40,134 nt of DNA, from assembly GCA_026982655.1 (NCBI GenBank), contig JALSGO010000153.1, forward strand, positions 1 through 40,134, written 5' to 3'. Source of the stretch: Candidatus Bipolaricaulota bacterium (GTDB lineage Bacteria; Bipolaricaulota; Bipolaricaulia; RBG-16-55-9). The number at the start of each line of letters is the position of its first letter. The first letter of the stretch is position 1. Shown here piece after piece: positions 7,092 to 14,044 of this stretch. Below the pieces are notes generated by a model, which was given only the letters and a program-made list of their open reading frames with translations, searched no databases and was not told the DNA's origin. The position numbers were made by a program, and so were the translations under genes.

Positions 7092-7640
7092 TCGCAAAGG
7101 GCTCCGACTCCGACGGCGCTCCTCCGGCCGGAGGAGGCGCCACAGGGCGCGCTCCATCGCCCGTCGGACGCGGACGGAAGGCTCTTCGAGTTCCGGGGCC
7201 ACGGGGCGGACCCAAACGGTGTACATCCCCATCCGTTTGGCCCCCAGCACGTCCGTGAAGAGCTGGTCGCCCACCATGGCTACCTGAGCCGGGGGCAGAC
7301 CCAGCCGCTTCACGATCGTTTGAAACCCTCGGCGCCGAGGTTTGCCGGCCTGAAACAGCACGGGGTACCGCTCGCCCAGGCAAGCGGACAGCTCCTCTCG
7401 GCCATCCCCCTCGTGGTTGCTCAAGAACCCCAGACGGAACCCCTCTTGCCGAAGGGACTCCAGGAATCCGAGGGTCCTCTCGTCGAGGCGCTGAAAGCCC
7501 CAGGGGCCGAGCGTGTTGTCCAGATCGAAGACGATCCCCTCGATGCCCCGGGCCCGCAGGCGCTTGGGGTCCAGCTCGAAGACGGAAGGGAGCCGCTCGT
7601 CGGGGAGGAGCCTGCGGGCGAGCGCCGCTCGGATGCCCAT
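7014..7640 (-). CDS. yqeG: YqeG-family HAD phosphatase
   Basis: A 208-residue HAD-superfamily IIIA phosphatase of the YqeG family, related to mitochondrial Gep4 phosphatidylglycerophosphate phosphatase. HAD motif I is FDLDNT (D39, D41), motif II is FLSN (Ser74), motif III Lys100 is in AGKPRR, and motif IV is VGDQLFTD (D125, D130). The start ATG shares its first base with the TAA stop of the upstream DUF4911-like gene (TAATG), so translation is coupled. The last ~26 codons run antisense to the exported-protein gene and are Arg-rich, possibly a drifted tail. A PGP phosphatase role would complement pgsA at 20.2 kb, but that is inference. Confidence 0.85.
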   Translation of the reverse strand: MGIRAALARRLLPDERLPSVFELDPKRLRARGIEGIVFDLDNTLGPWGFQRLDERTLGFLESLRQEGFRLGFLSNHEGDGREELSACLGERYPVLFQAGKPRRRGFQTIVKRLGLPPAQVAMVGDQLFTDVLGAKRMGMYTVWVRPVAPELEEPSVRVRRAMERALWRLLRPEERRRSRSPLRSEPHRQRQAHVQDGAVESREAHKER

Positions 7641-7957
7641 TACAGCTCCGTTCGGATTTCGCCCAGGGGGATGTAGCGTTTGACGCGCTCGAGGACGCGG
7701 AGGACTTCCCCCTCGAGTCCGGGAGGCACGAGAATCCGGACGAACCTCCGGCCGTTCCGGGCCAGCCAGTCGCGCCGCACGTGAGCGATTCCGTCGTATC
7801 CTTTCACGATCGTTTCCAAGAAGTAGATGTCCCGCTCTCGCATCTCGACGTAGATCGCCCGCGTATCGCTCGGGATAGAGGCCGAGGAAGACGGGGAGGG
7901 CGTCGGCGAACGGTCCTCTCTCTCGGCTGCGCGCTGGTGCACTCTTCCACGGGACAT
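7640..7957 (-). CDS. DUF4911-like small protein
   Basis: A 105-residue protein. Residues 1-35 are Ser/Pro/Arg-rich and probably disordered. Residues 36-105 form a compact alpha/beta unit with IYFLETIVKGYDGIAHVR, then a V-R-I-L-V-P strand and a helix rich in Val/Leu/Arg. This resembles DUF4911, a family without assigned function in which a Y-D-G motif precedes a beta strand. It sits 47 nt downstream of the large PPIase/TPR gene and overlaps the yqeG start by one base, so the three probably form one operon. The N-terminal start is uncertain; no good ribosome binding site is visible. Confidence 0.6.
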   Translation of the reverse strand: MSRGRVHQRAAEREDRSPTPSPSSSASIPSDTRAIYVEMRERDIYFLETIVKGYDGIAHVRRDWLARNGRRFVRILVPPGLEGEVLRVLERVKRYIPLGEIRTEL

Positions 7958-8004
7958 GCTTTACGGACCCGACGCGGTCGCGGTTGGGATGGAGACCAGG
8001 ATCC

Positions 8005-11000
8005 CTACTCCTCGTTCCCTGCAGCGTCTGACTCTTCCCGCAGCGATTCCAGCAAGGCTTGAACCTCCTCGGGTCGGAAATCGGGGTAGTCCTCTTGGAG
8101 GCGGCGCAGGGCGTCGAGGGCCTGAGGGGTTCGTCCTTGCTCAGCGTAGAGGCGTGCCAACGCCAGGAGCGCCTCCTGGCCGTCTGGGCCGAGCCGCTTG
8201 GCCTCGTCGTCGACGTCGAGGCCAGCTTGCTCCTCCTCGATCTGGAGGATGGCCTCGTAGAGCGCGATCTTCTCCTCCAAGGGGGGATCGAGTTGCAGGG
8301 CGGAACGGAAGCTGTCCTTCGCCTGCTCGAACTCCTGCCGCAAGCGGTAGACCTCGCCCAGCCCTCGATAGGCCTCCCATGCTTCGGGGTCCCTCTCGAG
8401 GATGGCAAGGTACTGTTCGATCGCTCCGCTGAGCACCCGCTCTTGCGTGTAGAGGAAGGCCAACTTGAACCGCGTCTCCAGGTCGTTGGGGTCGAGCTCC
8501 AGAACCCTCTGTCCTGCCGTCCGTCGGATCTCGAACGCTTGGCCGCGATCGAGCGCCTCGCGGTAGGACTCGAGGGCCTGCTCCTGTCGACCCTGGGCGC
8601 GATAGGCGTCCCCCAAGCCCAGGAGGGCTTCGGCCGACGTGGGGTCGCGCTCCAGCACGTTCTCAAAAGCCTCTTGCGCCTCCTGCCACCGTCCGTCGGC
8701 CAGGTACGCTCGCCCCAGTTTCAGCTCGTAGTCTAAGGCGTTGCTCCTCCGAACGGCTTCGCGGTACGCTTCCTGGGCGCGGGCGTACTCTTGGCGCTCT
8801 TGGAAGACGTCCCCGAGGGTGGCGTAGGCTTCGACGAGCAGTCGGTCGGTCTCGGAAAGTTCGGCGATCAGTTCGCTAAGGAGGGCTTCGGCCGCGTTGA
8901 GGTTGTCCTCCCGTCCCTCCTCCTCGAGCTCGAGGCGGGCGAGTTGGAGGTAGACTTGGGCCAAGGCGAGTCGGGCTTCGTTCCGCTCGCGACGCCCCTC
9001 CGGGAGGAGTTCCAGGGCCCGCTGGAGGTGGTCCGCCGCGGAGAGATAGTCCTGTCGTTCCTCGCTCCGCTGGATCTCTGCGGCGAGGAGGTGGGCCCGC
9101 CAGCGGTCGGGCTCGGCGGCCAGCAGCGTCTCCAGCTGTTCGTACGCTCGGGCCGGATCGCCCTGCTGCTCCCAGAGGAAGCGGGCGTAGGCGTAGCGCA
9201 GCTCGGGGTTTTCGGGAGCCAGCTCGATCATCTGCTCGAAGAGGAAGCCGTCTCGCGCCTCGTAGCGGCTTCGCAAGAAGCTCTCCACCGCGCGTTCGCG
9301 CGCTTGGGCGATCTGCGCCTCCACGGCTTGTCGCTCCTCCGACGCCTCGTCCTCCGGCAGTTCGGCCCGTCTCTCCTCTAAGAGTCGGATCTTCTCCTGA
9401 TAGAGCCGGCTCCGGTAATACCCGAGGTACGGGTCGTCCACGAACCGGTCTTCCGCCTCCTCGTAGGCGGCCAGCGCCTCGTCGAGGAGGCGGAGCTTCT
9501 CCTCCCAGGGGGTCTCTTCGGCTGCGGCATCTCGGAAGGCTTGTTCCTTCTGATAGGCGGCCAGGAGCGGGTCGCGGATCTCGAGGGTGGCCCGCTCGCG
9601 GAGCTCCGCCACCCAATCCTCGAAGCGGCGGGTCTGCTCCTGCTGGATGTAGGCGTTCTCGACCTCGTTCTTGAGGGCGAAGCTCGTGCGCTTCTCCAGC
9701 ACCTGGATGAGGTGGAGCCCGAACTGGGATCGAACCGGCTTGGAGATCTCCTCGACGTCGAGGGAGAAGGCCGCGGCCTCGAACTCCGGGACCATCCGCC
9801 CGTACCCGAACCAACCCAAGTCTCCCCCCCGGTTCTTGGAGCCGGGGTCGTCGGAATACTCCTCGGCCAGCGTGGCGAAGTCGGCCCCCTCGGCGAGCTT
9901 CCGTCGGACTTCTTCGATCTTGGCGTAGGCGGATTGGACCTCCTCCTCGGAGGCGTCCGGCGAAAGCCGGATCAGGATGTGCCGAGCGCGGACCTCCGGC
10001 AGCGGCGGGAACTTCCCTTCTGCTCGAGCGGCTTCGAGCCACTCCGAGAAAAGCTCGTCCTTCCGCTCGTTGACGTAGTCGTCCTCGACGCGGTCTCGGA
10101 CGTCCTCGAAGCCCGTGAGGCGCTTCTCCAGGAGCTGGATCAGGTGGAGTCCCGACTCGGTGCGGACGGGATCGGAGATCTCGCCTTCCTCTAGCGCGAA
10201 GGCCGCCGCCTCGAAGTCGGCGCCGAACGGTCCCCTGCCGCGGATCACGAGCATCTCGCCGCCGACGATGCGGGTCCGCTCGTCCTGGGAGACCTCCCGG
10301 GCGAGATCGGCGAAGGCCTCCCCGGCTGCAAGGCGGGCTTGGACCTCTTCGATCTTGGCGTAGGCGGACTGGACCTCCTCCTCGGAGGCGTCCGGCGAAA
10401 GCCGGATCAGGATGTGCCGGATGCGCGCCTCGTCGCGGGCGTATCGATCCCGGTTCTCCTCGAAGTACGCCCGCAGCTCCTCTTCGGTGGGTACCACCGC
10501 GGGGACCACCCGGTCGCGGTACTGGGCCCGGTTCTCCTCCAGATAATCGAGCAACTCCTCGTCCGTGGGGTCGATCTCGCCTACCACGACCTCCTGGAGC
10601 TTCTCCCGCTTGAGCTGGGCTTCGATCTCGGCGCGCATCTTCGCCTTGAACTCCCGCAGCGTCCCCTGCCGCAGGTTGAAGATCTGGCGGAACCTCTCCC
10701 GGATCCCCGGATCGCGCAATAACTCCAGAAGTTGTTCCTCGGTGAGCTGGTTGGTCCCTAAGAAGCGGTCGTACTCCTCGCGGAACCTCAGGTCTACCTG
10801 CGTGCGCGGGACGGAGATCCGACGCTTGCGGGCTTCCTGATCCAGCAGCTTGTTGCGAATGAGCTGATCGGCCGCTTGAGAGCGCAGCTGCAACTGGAAG
10901 TACGCCCCGCTGGCCCCCTGCAGCTGCTCATCGAAGTCGAGCCCGAACTGCTGATAGAGCTGACGCTGGCTGTTGAGGACGCTCTGGTAGGCCAGCTCCA

Positions 11001-11181
11001 ACTCGGTGACGGAGATCTCCTCCCCGTTGACGAGGATGGCCGCTTCCTCCTCCGGGGTGGGGTTGATGTTGAAGATCTGCAGCCCTCCGGGGGTGAAGAA
11101 GATGATGCCCCCCAGCGTGAACCCGAAAATCACGGTCCAGATCGTGATGTTAATCCATCGTCGACTCCGCAGGCGTCTCAT
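8005..11181 (-). CDS. Membrane-anchored double PpiC-type peptidyl-prolyl isomerase with TPR array
   Basis: A 1058-residue fusion. Residues 9-29 form an N-terminal transmembrane anchor (IN-TIWTVIFGFTLGG-IIFF region), followed by a SurA/PpiD-like N-terminal chaperone domain (about 45-250). Two parvulin (PpiC) domains follow at about 253-359 and 398-505, each starting HILIRLSPDASEEE and ending with S-G/F-G-LHLIQ-L/V-LEKR. From about 560 to 1050 there are many TPR-like helix pairs (A-E-A-LLGLGDAY, A-W-E-AYRGLGEVY). SurA and PpiD fold outer-membrane and periplasmic clients, and TPRs would add client or partner binding. Single proteins combining both halves at this length are uncommon. A GAGGTGA ribosome binding site lies 10 nt before the ATG. 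The first halves of the two PPIase domains are almost identical in DNA. Confidence 0.88.
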   Translation of the reverse strand: MRRLRSRRWINITIWTVIFGFTLGGIIFFTPGGLQIFNINPTPEEEAAILVNGEEISVTELELAYQSVLNSQRQLYQQFGLDFDEQLQGASGAYFQLQLRSQAADQLIRNKLLDQEARKRRISVPRTQVDLRFREEYDRFLGTNQLTEEQLLELLRDPGIRERFRQIFNLRQGTLREFKAKMRAEIEAQLKREKLQEVVVGEIDPTDEELLDYLEENRAQYRDRVVPAVVPTEEELRAYFEENRDRYARDEARIRHILIRLSPDASEEEVQSAYAKIEEVQARLAAGEAFADLAREVSQDERTRIVGGEMLVIRGRGPFGADFEAAAFALEEGEISDPVRTESGLHLIQLLEKRLTGFEDVRDRVEDDYVNERKDELFSEWLEAARAEGKFPPLPEVRARHILIRLSPDASEEEVQSAYAKIEEVRRKLAEGADFATLAEEYSDDPGSKNRGGDLGWFGYGRMVPEFEAAAFSLDVEEISKPVRSQFGLHLIQVLEKRTSFALKNEVENAYIQQEQTRRFEDWVAELRERATLEIRDPLLAAYQKEQAFRDAAAEETPWEEKLRLLDEALAAYEEAEDRFVDDPYLGYYRSRLYQEKIRLLEERRAELPEDEASEERQAVEAQIAQARERAVESFLRSRYEARDGFLFEQMIELAPENPELRYAYARFLWEQQGDPARAYEQLETLLAAEPDRWRAHLLAAEIQRSEERQDYLSAADHLQRALELLPEGRRERNEARLALAQVYLQLARLELEEEGREDNLNAAEALLSELIAELSETDRLLVEAYATLGDVFQERQEYARAQEAYREAVRRSNALDYELKLGRAYLADGRWQEAQEAFENVLERDPTSAEALLGLGDAYRAQGRQEQALESYREALDRGQAFEIRRTAGQRVLELDPNDLETRFKLAFLYTQERVLSGAIEQYLAILERDPEAWEAYRGLGEVYRLRQEFEQAKDSFRSALQLDPPLEEKIALYEAILQIEEEQAGLDVDDEAKRLGPDGQEALLALARLYAEQGRTPQALDALRRLQEDYPDFRPEEVQALLESLREESDAAGNEE
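9911..10419 (-). repeat. 74-bp near-identical direct repeat inside the PPIase gene
   Basis: Bases 9911-9984 and 10346-10419 match at 73 of 74 positions (T/C at 9935/10370), offset 435 bp, or exactly 145 codons. They encode the same start of each parvulin domain. The flanking parts of the domains are much more diverged, so the identity is local. Confidence 0.9.
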
Positions 11182-11234
11182 CTCGTAACGGTCACCTCAG
11201 TTTCCTGTCTCGTTCATCCGCACGTGTCTTTACC

Positions 11235-11249
11235 CACTCACTCACTCAC
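11235..11249 (-). repeat. Tetranucleotide repeat in the PPIase gene leader
   Basis: CACT is repeated three times, followed by CAC, on the plus strand (GAGTG units on the mRNA strand). It lies about 55-70 nt upstream of the 11181 start codon, in the 156-bp gap to spoVS. Confidence 0.7.
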
Positions 11250-11271
11250 GACACGGGGCCCTGCTTGTCGA

Positions 11272-11302
11272 CCTCGGCCCCGCCTCCGCGTCGGGGCCGA
11301 GG
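11272..11302 (-). terminator. Perfect 11-bp hairpin downstream of spoVS
   Basis: CCTCGGCCCCG (11272-11282), a 9-nt loop and CGGGGCCGAGG (11292-11302) lie 36 bp past the spoVS stop. No T-run follows in the minus-strand direction, so termination would be of the GC-stem type, or the hairpin may act as a 3' stabiliser. Confidence 0.5.
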
Positions 11303-11337
11303 GAGGGAGGAACCGCCGGATCCGAAGATCGGAGGGG

Positions 11338-11961
11338 CTAGGAATCCTTCCTCTCGAGGTCGGGGATTCCGCGGTCCCCTTCCGAGTCAGACGACTCCGA
11401 GGGGGGCTCCTCCGCGGGCTGCTCCGTCCAACCCCAAGCGGTCTGGGAGCCGGAGTGCGGCGGTTCGACCGTCGCATCCGGACGCGCATCCGCCCCCGCT
11501 TCCCTCTCCGGTGCCTCGGCGCTCGGGCCCGTCCCGGCTAGGACCTCCGGTGGAGGAGCGCTGGTCCGCTCCGGGGGGACGACGCCGGAACCCGAACCCG
11601 GATCGGTCGCGGTCGGGGTTGGGGTTGGGGTTGAGGGCGGAGAAGGGGCCGCCGTGGTCGCCCCGGTCTCCGCAGCGGCCTTTGCGGCCTCGATGAGACG
11701 GTGGCGCGGGACCACGTGGAAGCGCACGGCCGTTCGAGGCTCTCCCTCGATCTCCACGTCGACGAAGCTGGGGATGGCTACCAAGTCCACACCGCTGGAG
11801 GCCAAGTAGCTGCGGGCGATGGCGATCGCCTTGACGGTCTGGTTGACGGCCTTGGGCCCGATGGCTTGAATCTCGGCCTCCCCTCGTTGGCGGATGGTGT
11901 TGGCCAAGGCCCCGGCGGCGCGGATCGCGTTCGATTGAGCGGAAACCTTGAGCATGCTCAT
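11338..11961 (-). CDS. spoVS: SpoVS-domain protein with long disordered tail
   Basis: Residues 1-86 are a complete SpoVS/Alba-like domain: MSMLKVSAQSNAIRAAGALA, then a G-P-K-A-V-N-Q-T-V-K-A-I-A-I-A-R motif and a V-A-I-P-S-F segment. The remaining ~120 residues are Pro/Ala/Ser/Thr/Glu-rich low complexity, with a TPTPTPT run, and look intrinsically disordered. SpoVS proteins are normally about 86 residues. In Bacillus SpoVS affects sporulation; non-sporulating bacteria also carry it, with unclear, possibly nucleic-acid-binding, function. A GGGAGGTCG ribosome binding site precedes the ATG. It follows rny on the same strand, an association seen in several lineages, but has its own promoter. Confidence 0.9.
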   Translation of the reverse strand: MSMLKVSAQSNAIRAAGALANTIRQRGEAEIQAIGPKAVNQTVKAIAIARSYLASSGVDLVAIPSFVDVEIEGEPRTAVRFHVVPRHRLIEAAKAAAETGATTAAPSPPSTPTPTPTATDPGSGSGVVPPERTSAPPPEVLAGTGPSAEAPEREAGADARPDATVEPPHSGSQTAWGWTEQPAEEPPSESSDSEGDRGIPDLERKDS

Positions 11962-11981
11962 GGGATTTGCGACCTCCCTTG

Positions 11982-12013
11982 TGTCCGTGCGTGTCGTGTC
12001 GTATCGTATCGTG
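11982..12013 (-). repeat. Pentanucleotide repeat in the spoVS leader
   Basis: On the plus strand CGTGT/CGTAT units (TGTCG TGTCG TATCG TATCG TG) repeat about five times. On the mRNA strand this reads ACACG/ATACG units. It lies about 25-50 nt upstream of the spoVS ATG, inside the predicted 97-nt leader. Confidence 0.65.
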
Positions 12014-12033
12014 TTGCGTCACATCGTCCCGTC

Positions 12034-12093
12034 GGCGCTCGGTCTGCGCGTTGGGTTGAGATAGAGTATAGCCGAGCGCCTGAGAGGAGACAA
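12034..12093 (-). promoter_or_regulatory. spoVS promoter with flanking 9-bp inverted repeat
   Basis: On the minus strand TTGTCT (12088-12093), a 17-bp spacer and TATACT (12065-12070) form a good promoter. GGCGCTCGG (12034-12042) and CCGAGCGCC (12072-12080) are a perfect 9-bp inverted repeat. One arm lies in the spacer and the other just past the predicted start site, an operator-like arrangement. Confidence 0.6.
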
Positions 12094-12118
12094 CCGCCGA
12101 CGCACCCGCCGCCTACGC

Positions 12119-13741
12119 CTATCGGGCCCGCTGGCTGAACTCGACGCTGCGGATCACGTGCACCCGGATCTCCCCGGGATAGTCGAGCTCCTCTTCGATG
12201 GTGCGGGCGATCTCATAGGAGAGCTTGGCCGCCAGGTCGTCGTTCACCTCCTCCGGGCGGACCATGACGCGCACCTCCCGGCCCGCCTGCACGGCGTAGG
12301 CCTCCGCCACGCCGGGGAAGGAACGACAGAGCTCCTCCAGCGCCTGCACCCGCTGGATGTAGGCCTCGAAGGTCTCCTGGCGGGCGCCGGGTCGGGCGGC
12401 GGAGAGCGTGTCTGCAGCCTGAATAAGCACCGCCAGAACGGTGCGGGCCTCGATCTCCTCGTTGTGGGCCGCGATGGCGTGGACGATCTCCTCGGACTCG
12501 TGATACCGCCAGGCCAGCTCCGCGCTGATGAGCGAGTGGGACCCTTCCACCTTGTGGTCGACGGCCTTGCCGATGTCGTGCAGCAGCCCCGCCCGCTTGG
12601 CAGGGATCGGGTCTAAGCCCAGCTCCTCGGCGAGCATCCCCGCCAGGAAGCAGACTTCGAGGGAGTGCTGCAGCTGGTTCTGCCCGTAGCTGGTGCGGAA
12701 CTTGAGCCGACCCAACAGTTTGACGAGCTCGGGGTGGATGTCCGTAAGGCCTGCCTCCTCGACGGCCCGTTGGCCTTCCGCCTGGATCTGTTGCGCGATG
12801 CGCTCCCGTGCCTGCTCGACTTGTCTCTTGATCTGGACCGGATGGATCCGACCGTCCTCCACCAGCTTCTGCATGGCCAGGCGCGCGATCTCCCGGCGCA
12901 CGGGGTTGAAGCACGAGAGCACCACGGTGTCGGGGGTATCGTCCACCAAGACGTCGACGCCCGTGAGGGCCTCAAAGGTGCGGATGTTTCGCCCCTCGCG
13001 CCCGATGACCCGTCCCTTGAACTCGTTGTCCGGCAGGGGGACCAAGCTGACGGTGGCCCGTTCCACCTCGTCGGCGGCGTAGCGCTGGATGGCCGTCGCC
13101 AGGATCTTTCGGGCTTCCCGTTCGGCTTCCTGTTCGTAGCGCTCCTTGATCTCGCGGACCTTGCGGGCGAAGAAGCGCTCGGCCTCTTCGCTGACACGTC
13201 GCATCAGCAGCTCCCGGGCCTCCTCCTGGGAGAGCCCGGCGAGCTCTTCGAGCTGGCGTCTCTCCCCTTCGATAAGGGCTTCCCCTTCTGCGACGAGGGC
13301 ACTCAGGCGCTCGCGGTCTTGGACGAGCGCCTGTTCCAGTCGTTGCAGCTGGTGGACCTTCTGCTCCAGCCGCTCCTCTCGCCGCAGGACGCGCGCTTCG
13401 ATGCCTTCGAGCTTCTCCTCGCGACGCTTAAGGCGCTGTTCCGCCTCGTGCCACCGCCGCTCGATCTCTTGGTATGCGCGTCGGGCTTCTTCCTCCTTGC
13501 GTTGGGCCTCTTGGAGGGCTTGGGTCCACCGCTGCTCGGCCTCTTTCCACTCCCTCTCCCGCTCCCGGTGGGCTTGCTCCTGGGCCCGTCGCTCCTCCTC
13601 CAAGCGCTGTGCGCGCCGGCGGGCCTCCTCGACCTCTTTCGCCAAGCGTCGTTTGGCTACGGCAAAGCCGCCTAGACCGGCCAGCCAGACCGTCAGCGCG
13701 ACCAGACCGATCCCGACGGCCCAGATCCCTGGATCCCACAT
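12119..13741 (-). CDS. rny: Ribonuclease Y
   Basis: A 540-residue RNase Y, the membrane-bound endoribonuclease that starts bulk mRNA decay in many bacteria lacking RNase E. Order: N-terminal membrane anchor (about 6-28), a long charged coiled coil (30-200), a KH domain around residue 235 with VIGREGRNIR, and an HD domain with LLHDIGK near 388 holding the metal-binding His-Asp. The C-terminal EIRVHVIRSVEFSQ resembles the usual EIKVTVIRE ending. AAAGAGGTG precedes the ATG. The region upstream to the MMPL gene is a 303-bp structured leader with a TATAAT promoter at its far end. Confidence 0.96.
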   Translation of the reverse strand: MWDPGIWAVGIGLVALTVWLAGLGGFAVAKRRLAKEVEEARRRAQRLEEERRAQEQAHREREREWKEAEQRWTQALQEAQRKEEEARRAYQEIERRWHEAEQRLKRREEKLEGIEARVLRREERLEQKVHQLQRLEQALVQDRERLSALVAEGEALIEGERRQLEELAGLSQEEARELLMRRVSEEAERFFARKVREIKERYEQEAEREARKILATAIQRYAADEVERATVSLVPLPDNEFKGRVIGREGRNIRTFEALTGVDVLVDDTPDTVVLSCFNPVRREIARLAMQKLVEDGRIHPVQIKRQVEQARERIAQQIQAEGQRAVEEAGLTDIHPELVKLLGRLKFRTSYGQNQLQHSLEVCFLAGMLAEELGLDPIPAKRAGLLHDIGKAVDHKVEGSHSLISAELAWRYHESEEIVHAIAAHNEEIEARTVLAVLIQAADTLSAARPGARQETFEAYIQRVQALEELCRSFPGVAEAYAVQAGREVRVMVRPEEVNDDLAAKLSYEIARTIEEELDYPGEIRVHVIRSVEFSQRAR

Positions 13742-14003
13742 CGACCATACACCTCTTTTCCGTTCGTACCGGCACCTTCACCCTCATCGTCCTCTCTCGG
13801 CGGTCCGCCCGGGGAGGAGGGCTCGTCGTCTTCTCCTCCCCGGGTGTCGCGTGGTCGGGTTGCAGCCACCCGTCGGCGACGTCGACAGCCCGGCTCGAGA
13901 GGCCGCAACGCAGAGGGGACCGGGTTGAACACCCCAGTCCGGGGCCCTCGGCGGAGCCGCCGGTCGCTCCTCCCCGGCCCGAAGGCGTCCGGGCCGGGAA
14001 GAA
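13742..14003 (-). ncRNA. Long structured 5' leader of rny (candidate cis-regulatory RNA)
   Basis: The non-coding gap between the MMPL stop and the rny start is 303 bp. If transcription starts about 14003 the leader is ~262 nt. It contains two perfect hairpins: CCCGGCCCG/CGGGCCGGG at 13973-13981/13990-13998 (9 bp, 8-nt loop) and CCCGGGGAGGAG/CTCCTCCCCGGG at 13808-13819/13833-13844 (12 bp, 13-nt loop). No known riboswitch consensus is recognisable. Autoregulation by RNase Y cleavage is possible but is inference. Confidence 0.45.
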
Positions 14004-14009
14004 CGTTGC

Positions 14010-14039
14010 ATTATAGCCCCCATGCCTTGCGCGGAGCAA
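14010..14039 (-). promoter_or_regulatory. Candidate promoter of rny
   Basis: On the minus strand a perfect TATAAT (14010-14015) lies 18 bp from TTGCTC (14034-14039), just past the MMPL stop codon at 14045. It implies that rny is transcribed separately from the MMPL gene. Confidence 0.55.
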
Positions 14040-14044
14040 TGGGC

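Noticed and set aside
7641-8666. Long upstream extension of the yqeG frame
   Set aside because: It overlaps the DUF4911-like gene and the PPIase gene in another frame and has Ser/Arg-rich noise; the coupled ATG at 7640 is the real start.
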